This document shows, one piece after another, positions 1-9,380 of a stretch of 64,000 nucleotides of DNA (within the stretch, counting starts at the first letter, position 1; each line of letters begins with the position of its first letter). The DNA is from CAWAND01 sp963727915. GTDB taxonomy: Bacteria; Chloroflexota; Anaerolineae; Anaerolineales; E44-bin32. The notes below the pieces were generated by a model. The model saw only the letters and a list, made by a program, of their open reading frames with translations. It was not told where the DNA came from and made no database searches. Where the stretch lies: positions 124,001-188,000 of the forward strand of contig CAVSID010000002.1 of assembly GCA_963727915.1 (NCBI GenBank), in the 5' to 3' direction. The translations under genes and the position numbers were made by a program.

Positions 1-184
1 CATCTTGCCTATGCGAGAGAGCACCCCGTTCTTGCGCACCCTCACCGGCGGGCTGTTTGGGGTGATGAATGTGTGGCTGGCCTATCCCTACATCGAAGAG
101 TTGTTTGCTGAGACCCGGGCTCTGATCGCCGCCAAACTTCAGGCCGCTGGCCTGGCTGACTCGGGCTCGACAGCCGCCAGCTAG
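1..184 (+). CDS. C-terminal fragment of an unknown protein
   Basis: The reading frame is open from the window edge and ends at a TAG, giving about 60 residues. It contains a mildly hydrophobic stretch (LFGVMNVWLAYPYIEELF) followed by a helical, Ala-rich tail. The start lies outside the window and no family motif is visible, so no function is proposed. It ends 32 bases before pgeF on the same strand, but pgeF has its own -10 box in the gap, so the two need not be co-transcribed. Confidence 0.5.
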   Translation, partial: ILPMRESTPFLRTLTGGLFGVMNVWLAYPYIEELFAETRALIAAKLQAAGLADSGSTAAS

Positions 185-204
185 ACCCCCCCTTTGCGCC
201 ATGA

Positions 205-210
205 TAGACT
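205..210 (+). promoter_or_regulatory. -10 box of a leaderless pgeF promoter
   Basis: TAGACT is followed by only six bases before the pgeF ATG, so transcription would start at or within a base or two of the start codon. No purine-rich ribosome site fits before the ATG. The same TAGACT-N6-start arrangement occurs at the S1-domain gene. No convincing -35 was seen. Confidence 0.5.
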
Positions 211-216
211 GACCGC

Positions 217-999
217 ATGCCCTACGTGACGTCGGGCGCCCTGCGCGCGTTTCAATTTGATTCGCTCCGGCTGCCCGGGGTGGAACATGCCATCTTCACC
301 CGGCACGGCGGCGTGAGCGCTGAGCCTTGGCGTTCGTTGAACGTGGGCGGATCAGTCGGCGATGACCCACAATCCGTTGCGACAAATCGCAAGCGGATGT
401 TCGACGCCGTTGGCAGGCGCGACGAAAGCCTGGCATACGTCTGGCAGGTCCACTCTGATCGCGTGCTGGTTGTCGATCGGCCGTCCAACGTGGGCGCACC
501 GGAGAAGGCGGACGCCATGGTGACCGATCGCCCTGAGATCACGCTGATGATGCGCTTCGCTGACTGTGTGCCGATCCTCGCCTTCGATCCGAAACGGCGG
601 GCCACGGGTATGGCACACGCTGGTTGGAAGGGCACCCTGAGCGGAATTGCCCGGCGGCTAATTGAACAGCTGGAAATACAGTACGGTTCTCGCCCGGAGG
701 ACCTGTTAGTGGGGATCGGGCCGTCCATCGCTGCCCACCACTATCCGGTGGGTCCGGAGGTCGTGGACGCTGTCAAAACGGCGTTCGGGGGGGCATCAGC
801 CCAGTTTCTCGAGGCTGATGGCGATCAGGTGCTGTTCGACTTGTGGGGTGCCAACAGATGGCTGCTCGAAGGGGCGGGAGTGACCGAAATCGAAATCAGC
901 GGCATCTGCACCGCATGTGGGACCGATGACTGGTTTTCTCATCGCGCCGAGGCGGGTCGTACAGGCCGTTTCGGCGCATTGCTGAATCTCGCAGGCTGA
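217..999 (+). CDS. pgeF: Peptidoglycan editing factor PgeF (YfiH/laccase-domain family)
   Basis: Cytoplasmic enzyme of the DUF152 family. Members hydrolyse mis-incorporated UDP-MurNAc-L-Ser or act on purine nucleosides, and older annotations call them polyphenol oxidases. At 260 residues it has the usual length. The three metal ligands are visible: His79 in WQVHS, Cys117 in ADCVPI and His134 in MAHAGWKG; the N-terminal FTRHGGVS motif is also present. The frame is intact. The start is set by the leaderless -10 box six bases upstream. It heads a pgeF-yggS-yggT-yggU series, an order common in bacteria near cell-wall and division genes. Which of the two activities applies here cannot be read from sequence. 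Confidence 0.93.
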   Translation: MPYVTSGALRAFQFDSLRLPGVEHAIFTRHGGVSAEPWRSLNVGGSVGDDPQSVATNRKRMFDAVGRRDESLAYVWQVHSDRVLVVDRPSNVGAPEKADAMVTDRPEITLMMRFADCVPILAFDPKRRATGMAHAGWKGTLSGIARRLIEQLEIQYGSRPEDLLVGIGPSIAAHHYPVGPEVVDAVKTAFGGASAQFLEADGDQVLFDLWGANRWLLEGAGVTEIEISGICTACGTDDWFSHRAEAGRTGRFGALLNLAG

Positions 1000-1008
1000 C
1001 CGTTTGAC

Positions 1009-1748
1009 CATGGGCCCGGCGCGCGGCGAGGCTTGAGGCGAATCTGGATGACGTTCGACGCAGAATGGCCCAGGCCGCTCTGCGAGCCGGCCGCGATCCG
1101 AGAGAGATTCAACTTGTGGCTGTGACGAAAGGTCGCTCGGCGGATGAGGTCCGTACGGCCCACGCTTTGGGTCTGACCTTGTTTGGGGAGAATCGCGTTC
1201 AGGAGGGTCTGGCCAAGATCGGTCTGCTGTCGGATCTTGAAGGCGCAACATGGCATATGATCGGCCATATCCAGAGCCGCAAGGCGGCAGATGTGGTGGG
1301 CGCCTTCCGTTTGGTCCATTCGGTGGATCGGCCGAAAATCGCCGGGAAGCTGGATTCGTTTGCTGGGGAGGCCGGCGTCCGACAGGCTGTATTGGTCGAG
1401 TGCAATGTCTCAGGTGAGGATAGCAAAGGCGGTTGGCGAATGCAGCATGAGGCCGAATGGGAGGTCCGCCTTCCCGAGTTCGAAAGACTGACGTCGCTGC
1501 CGAATTTTGAAATCCGCGGCCTGATGACCATGGCGCCATGGACGGATGACCGCTCGGTTCCGGCAACCATCTTTGGGCGACTGCGGAAACTCAGCCGGTT
1601 CTTGGCGGACCGGCTGCCCGGTTCGCACTGGACTGAGCTTTCGATGGGCATGACCGACGACTTCGAAGTTGCCATAGAGCAGGGTGCAACCATCGTGCGC
1701 CTGGGACGAGCGATCTTCGGCGAAACAGCCGCCGGGTCCCAGAGTTGA
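1009..1748 (+). CDS. yggS: YggS/PLPBP family PLP homeostasis protein (frameshifted N-terminus)
   Basis: Alanine-racemase-like TIM-barrel protein that binds pyridoxal phosphate without a known catalytic role and buffers PLP and amino-acid pools. The Schiff-base lysine is in LVAVTKGRS, and the conserved C-terminal LSMGMTDDF and VRLGRAIFG motifs are present. The first in-frame ATG is at 1065, but family sequence (RLEANLDDVRRRM) continues upstream of it in the same frame with no start codon. An ATG at 1009 lies in another frame, so a one-base indel near 1030 probably hides the true start. It lies 9 bases after pgeF and is likely co-transcribed with it. Confidence 0.88.
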
Positions 1749-1826
1749 GGGGGCTGGGTAGGGGAGTGCGTGAGGGCGGCTGCCACACTGTCGCCGTGCG
1801 GCTGTCTTGATAGAAGGAGAAGGTTC

Positions 1827-2084
1827 GTGGCTTTTTTGATCAACGTAATCCAGTTGGCTTCGACGATCCTGACTGTGCTCATCATTGTGGATGTCGTCCT
1901 GAGCTACTTCTTGAGCCCGTTCCACCCCTTGCGCCAATCCCTGGATCAGCTTGTGGAACCCATGTTGGCACCCGTGCGACGCATCGTCCCCGCCGTTGGT
2001 ATGATCGACTTCAGCCCGGTCGTGTTGTTGATCGTAATTCAATTACTCGAATCGCTTCTGGTGGGGCTTCTCCAATCTCTCTAG
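1827..2084 (+). CDS. yggT: YggT family membrane protein
   Basis: Small inner-membrane protein of 85 residues with two hydrophobic helices (about residues 4-24 and 62-82) around a conserved loop FHPLRQSLDQLVEPML. The family occurs next to division and shape genes, but its biochemical role is not established. I chose the GTG at 1827 because AAGGAGAAGG lies at ribosome-site distance before it. The frame opens further upstream, at 1770, but that extension is low-complexity and lacks a ribosome site. It sits between yggS and yggU in the usual order. Confidence 0.85.
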   Translation: MAFLINVIQLASTILTVLIIVDVVLSYFLSPFHPLRQSLDQLVEPMLAPVRRIVPAVGMIDFSPVVLLIVIQLLESLLVGLLQSL

Positions 2085-2101
2085 CCGGACCCGGTGAGGT
2101 T

Positions 2102-2551
2102 ATGCGCAAATTCCAACTTCACGATGGCAAACAAGGGGCAGCATTGACGGTGCGCGTTACTCCCAGGGCGCGCAAGACCGAGGTGGGCGGCATCCTCGAA
2201 GATGGGACGCTCCGCATCCGGGTCGCCCAACCCCCTGTGGAAGGGAAGGCCAACAAGGCCCTATTGGCATTCCTGGCGCGTGTGTTGGGCGTACGAAAAA
2301 ACCGGATCGACCTTGTCGCCGGGGAAAAGGGGTTGGATAAGATTGTTTCGATCACCGATCTCACGGCGCGCGAGGTGGAAGCGCGGCTCGAACGCGTGGA
2401 TCGAGAAACACTAAGTTTGACTATGAGGGGGTCAAACAGACGAGGCGGAGTCCTCAGGCAGCGCTGCCGGAGCGACGACCATCCCTGGGGCTCCCATGCG
2501 CCACAAGGCTTCGTAGGCCACATCTCTCAGGTGTTCGTCTTCCCCCTGTAG
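2102..2551 (+). CDS. yggU: DUF167/YggU family protein, C-terminal end uncertain
   Basis: Small alpha/beta DUF167 protein of unknown biochemical role. The family core is clear over the first 95-100 residues (VRVTPRARKTEVGG, QPPVEGKANKALLAFLA, GEKGLDKIVSI). Family members usually stop there. Here the frame runs about 50 residues further, antisense to the end of the NACHT gene. In the neighbouring frame a stop occurs at 2412-2414, just short of the convergent gene, so a single indel probably gives the natural end. It lies 17 bases after yggT in the same operon. Confidence 0.85.
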   Translation: MRKFQLHDGKQGAALTVRVTPRARKTEVGGILEDGTLRIRVAQPPVEGKANKALLAFLARVLGVRKNRIDLVAGEKGLDKIVSITDLTAREVEARLERVDRETLSLTMRGSNRRGGVLRQRCRSDDHPWGSHAPQGFVGHISQVFVFPL

Positions 2552-4854
2552 CGCACGTACCACTTCCATTCTCAGTTGTTCATCCCCGATCCAGCCCATG
2601 GTCTCAAGTGCGGCGGCCTTCTCTTCGTGCGTGCCATCGGTGTAGGCGCGGCGAAGCATTTCCAGGGCCGGTCTCCCGGGGGCGATTCCCAGGCCCACAC
2701 GGCTGGCGTAGGCAACCAACCAGGGGAGCTGGGCCAGTTCGGTTGGGGGTGGGGTGACCTTGGCCGCTGGGCTGCGTCGCTTCTCGAGCGCTTCGGCGGC
2801 CGCCCCGCGCACAACCCATTGTCCGTCCTCAACCTGGATCTTCTCAAGCTGTTCTGCCGCCCAGGGCTCAGGGATCCGCGCCAGGCCAAATACGGCCGCA
2901 CGACGGGTAAGGAGATTGTCGATTCCGGCCGCCTCCTTGAGCATGGCGTAGCCTTCGTCGGGATTGATCGCCAGTGCCTCGGCTGCCGCCACACGAACGG
3001 GTTCATCGCCCTCCAACAGGGCGTGCCCTAGCACCTCGAGCGCTGTGTTGGTGCCGATGGCGGCCAACGCCAGACAGCTCGCCTGACGGGCGCGCAAGTC
3101 GGGGTCGCCATTGACGACGTTCTGCAGTTTCTCCACGGATTCCACGTGCTGCAGCCCGCCCAGGCCGAGGCCGCCCAAGAATTCGTGAACTGACGTGCTC
3201 GGAGCTGAGCAACCTTTCGAAGAAGACCGCCGCGGTGTCTTCTTGTGCGGCGGCCATGGCATGCGTCGCCCGCAGGCGCAGCCCGTACGGCCGTGAGTGG
3301 CCTTGAATGAGCTTGCCCAAGGCGCGCAGCGTGGGCTGTCGCCAGGCGGCGTTCCCGTCGGCGCAGGTCAGCCAACGGCCTACCGTCAGCACGCTCAATG
3401 CCAGATCATCCTGGGTATCGGAAAGCAATCCCTGGGCAGCATCATCGGCGGCTGCCAGGCCAGAATAGTAGGCGGCCGCCGCCTGGACCGGTGCCCAGTC
3501 GTCTGTTGGCGGTGGCTGGCCGAACTCGGCCATCGCTTTGGCGGCCAGATATGCACCCATACCTGGCTGGAAGAATGACACCCGGTTTCCTGGTCGCCTG
3601 ACGAGCAGGCCCGCCGTCTCGAGGTCTCCGACAGGCGTTCCGCGGCGCAAGCTCTTTTCCGTCACAGCGCCTTCGCGATCTGTGATCCAGGCCAACCCAG
3701 CGGAGCCCGCTGCCTGGAGCTCGTCGGGTGATAGGAAACGCGCCAGGTAGGATTCGAAACCACTCGCTCGACTGGCGCCCCGGGTGTCGCCGGCGAAAGC
3801 CGCCCAGGTCCGCAAGGTCAGGTCCAGGGGGGTCCAGCCATGGCTTGACCCCTGCAGCCAACCGGTGATGAGCGCCGGATCGACGCCATCCAGCCGGTTC
3901 TTGGGCATGTTAGGGGCGACGAACGTGTGCCACGCCTCGCCCCATCGTTTGAGGAACTGGCGTTGGTCATGGTCGTTCCAGGGTGCCATGGTGAGCGGAG
4001 CGAAGCCGGCGAGGGTGAAGCCTCCATAGCCACGAACTGAGCCGGCGGCGATGATCTGAAGGTTCGGCGAGTGGTGCTTGACGGCCCGGATCCAGTCCAA
4101 GATCTGGGTCAAGGTCTCGGGAGGAAACTCGTCGAGCCCGTCAAGCAGCAGGAGCAGATGTCCCTGCTCGAAATAGGGTTTCAGGTAGCCAGACAGCCGC
4201 GAACTGAGCCCCGCCGAAGCATTGCGTTGGGCCGCCCCAACCAGGGTCCTCAGGGGATCTTTGTCGAACCCTCGCTCAAACACCAGATCGGCAGCATGGA
4301 TGAAGACCGGCAGCGGGTGGTCCTGGCCACCGTACTTGATGCGCCGTTGGGCCATCTGGGCCGCCAGGTAGGCAAGGGCGGTGGTTTTCCCTGTGCCGAG
4401 CTCTCCCGTCAACAGCAGATCCACGCCCGATGCCACAGCATCATCCAGACTCAGCGTGGCGGTTTGGTAAACGCCCGACAAGTAGTTCCAGTCGGGCAAA
4501 TTAGGCAGAACTGATAGAGAATTCTTGCGGGACGGGGTCGGATTGTTGGGGGTCGATCCCGGGCGGCGGGGCCAGCAGTCTGGGTGGGATGATGATCTCG
4601 CGCAGGGCGAAGATGGCCCTGGCGACGTGGCGAGTTTCCACCAGCGTGAGGAGCTCTTCGTGGTAGCGGTCCTTGGCGCCGGCCACAAAACCGTCACTCA
4701 CTTTGCGGGTCTCACGCTGGCCGACTTGGATGGCACCGCGCATCAACGGTCGGATTCGTACGATTAGCACGGAAATCGCCAACCCAGCCAGGATTCCGAG
4801 GAAGAACTCCGGCCAGTCAAAACGAGCCCCGAAAAGACCAAATGGTCCGAACAT
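2432..4854 (-). CDS. Membrane-anchored NACHT-type STAND NTPase with C-terminal HEAT repeats
   Basis: Merged from three frames, with shifts near 4510 and 3190, giving about 807 residues. In order: one N-terminal transmembrane helix (about residues 16-33), a short helical linker, a NACHT P-loop domain with Walker A GELGTGKTT (about 151) and Walker B LLLLLDGLDEFP (about 238), a long helical middle, then PBS-lyase-type HEAT repeats from about residue 555 (RARQASCLALAAIG, VRVAAAEALAINPD, VRGAAAEALEKR). STAND NTPases act as ligand-gated switches; HEAT repeats would be the sensor or partner surface and the helix would hold the NTPase at the membrane. The trigger and output are unknown. It starts 6 bases after the zinc-ribbon gene, so the two form an operon. 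No effector nuclease, protease or TIR domain was seen, so defence is not supported. Confidence 0.8.
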
Positions 4855-4860
4855 CAAGCA

Positions 4861-5563
4861 CTATCCCGCATATAAGATCCGACCGCACTGACGGCAGAGA
4901 AGCAGCTCGTCCCCGCTGCGCACCTTCTGCTGTTCGAAACCAGGCAGGGTAAGCCCACAGGCTGTGCAAACGCCTTCATCAACCAGTGCCATTGCCGTTG
5001 GGCCAACATTCTGCTTGATTTTCTCATACAACGCAAGCTCATCTGCTCCGACCGACCCCAAAGCCGCCTCACGCTCCGTCGTCAGGCGCTCGACCTCGGC
5101 ATTCAACTTCTCGCGTTCATCCGAGCAAGTCTTTGTGTTGTGTCTGCGTCTCGGAGACGGCCGCCTCCAGTTCCGACTTTGCGTCGTCGTACTGCGCCTC
5201 GGCCTCTTCCAGATGCAGCATCCATTCCAGCAGCTGGTCTTCCAGCGAAGCCAGATGTCTTTGGAGGGCTTGAGACTCGAGCTGCAGATCCTCAAGCTCC
5301 TTGGGGTTGTGGACGCTTCCGCCATAGAGTGCGTTCTGATTGCGGTCGATCTTGGCTTTTTGAGAGGCAACTTCTTGTTCAGCGGCGTGTGTCTCGGAGC
5401 GTGCGGCCACCAATTCGGACTGGGCCTGGTCGACGGCGGACTGCGCTCGGTTGACACGCTCGGATTCCGCCAGGATGGCGTTGATTTGATCCTTCCGAGA
5501 ATTGATCTTGTCCAGGCGAAGATCGATCTTCTGCAGGGCATACAAACTGCTGGCGCGGCTCAT
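4861..5563 (-). CDS. Coiled-coil protein with C4-type zinc ribbon (CT398/Rv2229c-like)
   Basis: Merged across one shift near 5130, about 234 residues. The N-terminal two thirds is a long charged coiled coil (LYALQKIDLRLDKINSRKDQ onward). The C-terminus carries a zinc ribbon with CTACG and CRQCG pairs about 20 residues apart. Relatives pack a coiled-coil hairpin against a zinc knuckle and have been linked to secretion or export complexes; the role here is not known. The ATG is immediately preceded by TATAAT plus six bases, indicating a leaderless message. The NACHT gene follows in the same operon. Confidence 0.82.
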
Positions 5564-5569
5564 GGGTTG

Positions 5570-5575
5570 ATTATA
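5570..5575 (-). promoter_or_regulatory. -10 box of the leaderless zinc-ribbon/NACHT operon promoter
   Basis: On the minus strand a perfect TATAAT is followed by CAACCC and then the ATG of the zinc-ribbon gene. The spacing places the transcription start at the start codon. It is back-to-back with the plus-strand promoter at 5632, so this short gap is a divergent promoter region. Confidence 0.6.
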
Positions 5576-5631
5576 GAGGGGGAGGAAGTCCGGGAGCAAC
5601 CGTACATATGGCGGAAGTGGATGGCTCGGTC

Positions 5632-5637
5632 TACAAT
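5632..5637 (+). promoter_or_regulatory. -10 box for the membrane glycosyltransferase cluster
   Basis: TACAAT lies seven bases before a GTG in the frame of the first membrane gene, the same geometry as at yvcK. It would give a leaderless message for the five overlapping membrane genes. No clear -35 was seen. Confidence 0.5.
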
Positions 5638-5644
5638 CACAATC

Positions 5645-7213
5645 GTGAAATCTCGCACAGAATGGCTCCTGGTTGGCCTCGCTTCCGCGGGCGTGGCGCT
5701 GATCACATTCGTTCCCTACACGGTAGCTGCAGATCTGGTGCCAGATGGGCGCCTCTTTTCGGGTTTCTTGATCAACCCCGTCGATGGCTATAGCTATCTG
5801 GCCAAGATGCAGCAGGGGATGGCTGGGGCATGGGGCTTCACACTGCCTTACGCGGGGATGCCGTCCGGAAGCGCCGCCATCTTTCTCTTCTATCTGGGCC
5901 TCGGTCATCTAGCAGCAGTTCTGCACACGGCCCCGTTAGGCGTCTACCATGCTGCGCGAATTGTCGGCGGGATGCTGATGTTCCTGTCGGTCTATTTCCT
6001 CCTCAAAGCCATCTTGCCCGAAGGATTGCCGCGCCTGATCGCCTTCTCCTTCGTCCTGGTCGGATCGGGGTTGGGCTGGCTGGGCCTAGCCGCTGGACTC
6101 CAGGGCAGTGATCTGCTGGTCCCCGAGTCCATTCCATTTGTGACAGCTTTCACAAATCCACACTTTCCAGCGGCGCTGGCGCTGGTTGCGATCGGGGCGA
6201 GACTGATCGTGGGCGATGACGGATGGCGGATGCGGCTTGGGGTTGGGGTCCCCGTCGGAATGGGCCTGGGCATTGTGCTGCCTTTCGCGGCGGTGCCCCT
6301 GGTGGCGGCCGGCGGGGCGTGGTGTGTGTGGGAGGGCTTGCGCCGCCAACCGTCGGATGGGTCCCGCCTGCTGCGCCAACCGGGCAGCCTGGCGACTCTT
6401 GCTATCGCCCTGGGAGCCGCGCCATGGCTGGCGTATGACTTCTGGGTGGTGACCGCCAAGCCCGTCTTTGCTGCCTGGAATGCGCAGAACTTGACCCCAT
6501 CTCCCTCCGTAGTCGACTACCTTGTGGGCTTCGGCATCCTCCTTATTTGGGCGGCCTATGCTGTCTGGCGAGGCGACGTGCCTAATGGTCAACACCTCCG
6601 CTTCCTGGTAACTTGGGTGGTTGTCAACAGTTTGCTGCTCTATGCTCCCGTGGGAATCCAGCGCAGGTTCAGTCTGGGTCTGTTCCTTCCACTGGCGTGC
6701 CTGGCCGGCATTGGCGTGGCCGGTCTCGTCAGGCGCTCCGCAAGGCGAGGTTGGCTGCTGTTCGCTCTAAGCTTTCTGATGTCCCTCCCATCGAACGGTC
6801 TGGTCGTAGCTGCCGGATTGGCCACGGCCGCATCCGGCAGTCCGCTGGTGACTGAGACGGCGGCGGAGGCGCGGGGCTACAATTGGCTGGCGGTGCACGC
6901 GGACCCCGGGGCGGTCGTGCTGGCTTCGCCCGACACCGGGGTGCGCCTTCCTGCCTACGCTTCGATCAAGGTTGTGGCCGGGCACGACCTCGAGACACCT
7001 CAGGCCGATGCGCGAATCCGCCAACTGGCTGCCATGTTCGACGGGTCGCTGACCGCCGACGCTGCCGGCGCTCTGCTGGAGGATTGGAACGTGACCTACG
7101 TCTTCTACGGTCCGCGGGAGCAGGGTCAGGGGCAGCGTCCGGTCTGGTTGACCGTTCTCCAACCAGTTTTTGAGAGCGCCGACGTCACAATCTACACCAG
7201 AGGCGGGCCGTGA
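5645..7213 (+). CDS. Multispanning GT-C-like membrane protein, copy 1
   Basis: About 523 residues with roughly ten hydrophobic helices. After the first helix a periplasmic-type loop carries acidic residues in NPVDGYSYLAKM, as expected for a GT-C glycosyltransferase that uses a lipid-linked sugar. The C-terminal soluble tail ends with VTYVFYGPREQ and ADVTIYTRGG. Both the loop and the tail recur in the gene at 9377 (DDGNSYIAKL; INFVFYGPDERK; ADTSIYQVGS), so the two are paralogues. The frame is intact. I chose the GTG at 5645 from the leaderless -10; ATG 5621 is the alternative. It overlaps the next gene by four bases (GTGA). The specific sugar and acceptor are unknown. Confidence 0.75.
   Translation: MKSRTEWLLVGLASAGVALITFVPYTVAADLVPDGRLFSGFLINPVDGYSYLAKMQQGMAGAWGFTLPYAGMPSGSAAIFLFYLGLGHLAAVLHTAPLGVYHAARIVGGMLMFLSVYFLLKAILPEGLPRLIAFSFVLVGSGLGWLGLAAGLQGSDLLVPESIPFVTAFTNPHFPAALALVAIGARLIVGDDGWRMRLGVGVPVGMGLGIVLPFAAVPLVAAGGAWCVWEGLRRQPSDGSRLLRQPGSLATLAIALGAAPWLAYDFWVVTAKPVFAAWNAQNLTPSPSVVDYLVGFGILLIWAAYAVWRGDVPNGQHLRFLVTWVVVNSLLLYAPVGIQRRFSLGLFLPLACLAGIGVAGLVRRSARRGWLLFALSFLMSLPSNGLVVAAGLATAASGSPLVTETAAEARGYNWLAVHADPGAVVLASPDTGVRLPAYASIKVVAGHDLETPQADARIRQLAAMFDGSLTADAAGALLEDWNVTYVFYGPREQGQGQRPVWLTVLQPVFESADVTIYTRGGP
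6138..6155. other. Intragenic palindrome TTGTGA-N6-TCACAA (site 1, extended arms)
   Basis: Exact match to the dispersed palindrome. Here the arms extend to eight bases (ATTTGTGA and TCACAAAT around CAGCTT). It lies inside the first GT-C-like gene, where it encodes FVTAFTN, a stretch not conserved in the paralogue. It resembles Rex and CRP-type operators, but the intragenic position argues against simple promoter control. Confidence 0.6.
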
Positions 7214-9380
7214 CCCGGCTTTCCGACCGGGCGGAAAGGTTCATTCCCTGGGCGTGGTTTGTCCTTCCTGCCGCCTGGTTCTGGCGAGTTCTGGTCTCGC
7301 CGAATGCCGTCTGGGCGTGGCCCAGCGGTCGCTTTTCGGATCTGCTGATCACGCACCTCCCCAACGCTGAGTTCATCCACCGGGCCCTTATTACATGGCA
7401 TCAACTGCCGCTATGGAATCCGACCGTTCTCTCGGGCATGCCCACGGTTGGCGATCCTCTAGCCGGGCTGTGGTATCCGCCGCTATGGCCGACGATAGTA
7501 TGGCCCACGGTGGCTGCGTTCAACGTCATCGTCTGGCTGCACATCGGATGGGCGGGCTGGGGCATGTACCGCCTGGCCAGAGCCGAAGGGCTGTCTCTGT
7601 CGTCGGCGCTGTTGGCGGGGATCGTGTTCTCCGGATCGCCGAAGTTGATCGGCCAGACGGCACTCGGCCACGTCACCTTGGTGATGGCCGTGGCATGGAC
7701 ACCGTGGTGGTTGCTGACGTTGTCCAAGCCCTTTGATCGGTCCCCCGAGGCAGGTTGGGGCCCAATATGGCGTGGCGTGAGATCGGGTACCGTCCTGGGG
7801 ATGATCTTTCTGGCCGATCCACGTTGGCTGATCGCATCGGCAGGCTTGGGGGCCGCTTTCGTGCTTCGGCGCTGGCTGGTCGAGGCTTGGAGCATGCGCC
7901 AGGTCCTTCAAGATCGGATAGGGGGTTGGCTAGCAGCCATCGGGCAGGCAGGCCTGGTGGCAGCCGTGCTCGCCCTTCCCATGTGGCAGCTGGTCACACT
8001 CAGCACGCGCCCGAGTCTCTGCCGGGTCCGATTCTGTAACCTATTCGTTGCCGCCCGCCCGGCTGTTGGGCCTGCTGATGCCGGATTTCGGAGGCTGGCC
8101 GGAATGGCTGACCTACGTCGGTGTGGCTGCCCTAACTCTGGCGGCAGCGGTCGTCTTCCTGAAAGGCAGAGGCTGGCGGTTTTGGGGCCTCGTGGCCATC
8201 GCTGGGTGGGTCCTCGCCCTTGGTGACAACTCGCCCGTTTATCCGATCTTGACCAGGATTGTGCCTGGCCTGATGTGGCAGCGTGTGCCGGCCCGTCTTC
8301 TCTTCCTATCGATGATAGGTGTTGCCATGCTGGCGGGTGCTGGACTTGAGGCCCTTCTCGAGCTTGGCGAGAGTGCCAGCCCCAACCGCTGGCTCAGGCG
8401 ATGGGCCTTCGCCTGGACGGTGCTATTTGCCTGCCTGGGCCTGGCTGGGGGTGTCCTGGCCGGAAGTTGGGGCGCGCCTGGCCTGCGATGGAGCATGTTC
8501 CTGGCAGGCTGCGTTGGGGCAATAGGGGGCGTCGGGGTGCTTCTTTCAGGACGATTTCGGCGCAGGGATTGGCTCCCGGAGGTCTTCTGGCTCTGTCTGG
8601 TGGTGCTTGAATTGGCCTGCGTTGATGGGACCCTGGCCGAGGCGCGCCCCGTGCCCTCGGGCCAGGAGTTAGCGAATTTGGCGCAGATCGGATCCACCGC
8701 TGCCCCCGGCAACGATCGCATCTTCTCGCCGTCTTACAGCGTCCCGCAGAATGTGGCTGCCGAAAACGGCCTCCAGTTGGCGGACGGTGTCAATCCGCTT
8801 CAACTCAAGGCGTATTGGGACTACATGGCCAAGGCGGTTGGTTTTGACCCTGGACAATACAGCGTCACGCTCCCGCCATTCCCGGATGGCGATCCGTCAG
8901 CCGAAAGGGCGTGGGGCATCGACGCTCAGAGGCTCGGCTGGCTCAGCGTGCAGACCGTGGTCTCGAGCTATCCGCTGACGGCGAGGGGCATGGCGTTCGA
9001 GGGCCAGCGAGGCGGACGGTATTTCTACTTCAACGAAGACGTTGCCCCCCGAGCTTGGGTTCAGCCAGGTAGTGATCTGGCCCTGGCCGCTGAGGGATCG
9101 CAGGCCAGTCTTGAGTACTGGAGCCCCAACCAGATCGCGGTTTCAGCCAATGGCCCCGGCCGGCTGGTTCTGAGCGAAATCGCCTATCCGGGTTGGGGCG
9201 TCACCGTAGATGGTGTGCACGCGACGCTTGAACCCGCCGGAGGGCCTGTTGCGATCTGTGGTTCTCGGAGTTGGCTCTCACGAAGTCAGGATGGCCTTCG
9301 CCCCTGCGCCGGTAATGTGGGGGGCAGCGCTCTCATTGCTCGGATTCGTGCTGGCAGTGCTCGGTTGGAGAAGCGTGTGA
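7210..9380 (+). CDS. YfhO-family membrane protein, copy 1
   Basis: Merged across shifts near 8020-8050 and 9240, about 723 residues. The N-terminal part has the family signature of an acidic loop followed by LPLWNPTVLSGMP and LAGLWYPPLWP. The middle holds 10-12 helices with VPARLLFLSM. The C-terminal soluble part has the YfhO ending LSEIAYPGWGVTVDG followed by VVLGVGSHEVRMAFAP and a last helix. YfhO proteins are GT-C-like and in Firmicutes are linked to glycosylation of wall or lipoteichoic polymers. The GTG start overlaps the stop of the previous gene, and its stop overlaps the GTG of the next, so translation is probably coupled. Confidence 0.8.

Noticed and set aside
2432..4854. Phage-defence STAND (Avs-like) gene
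   Set aside because: No nuclease, protease, TIR or pore effector domain, no mobile elements, and surrounding genes are housekeeping.
4964..5620. N-terminal 219 codons of an open frame continuing into the first GT-C-like gene
   Set aside because: Antisense to the zinc-ribbon gene, low-complexity and without family motifs; the membrane protein begins at a leaderless GTG or nearby ATG.
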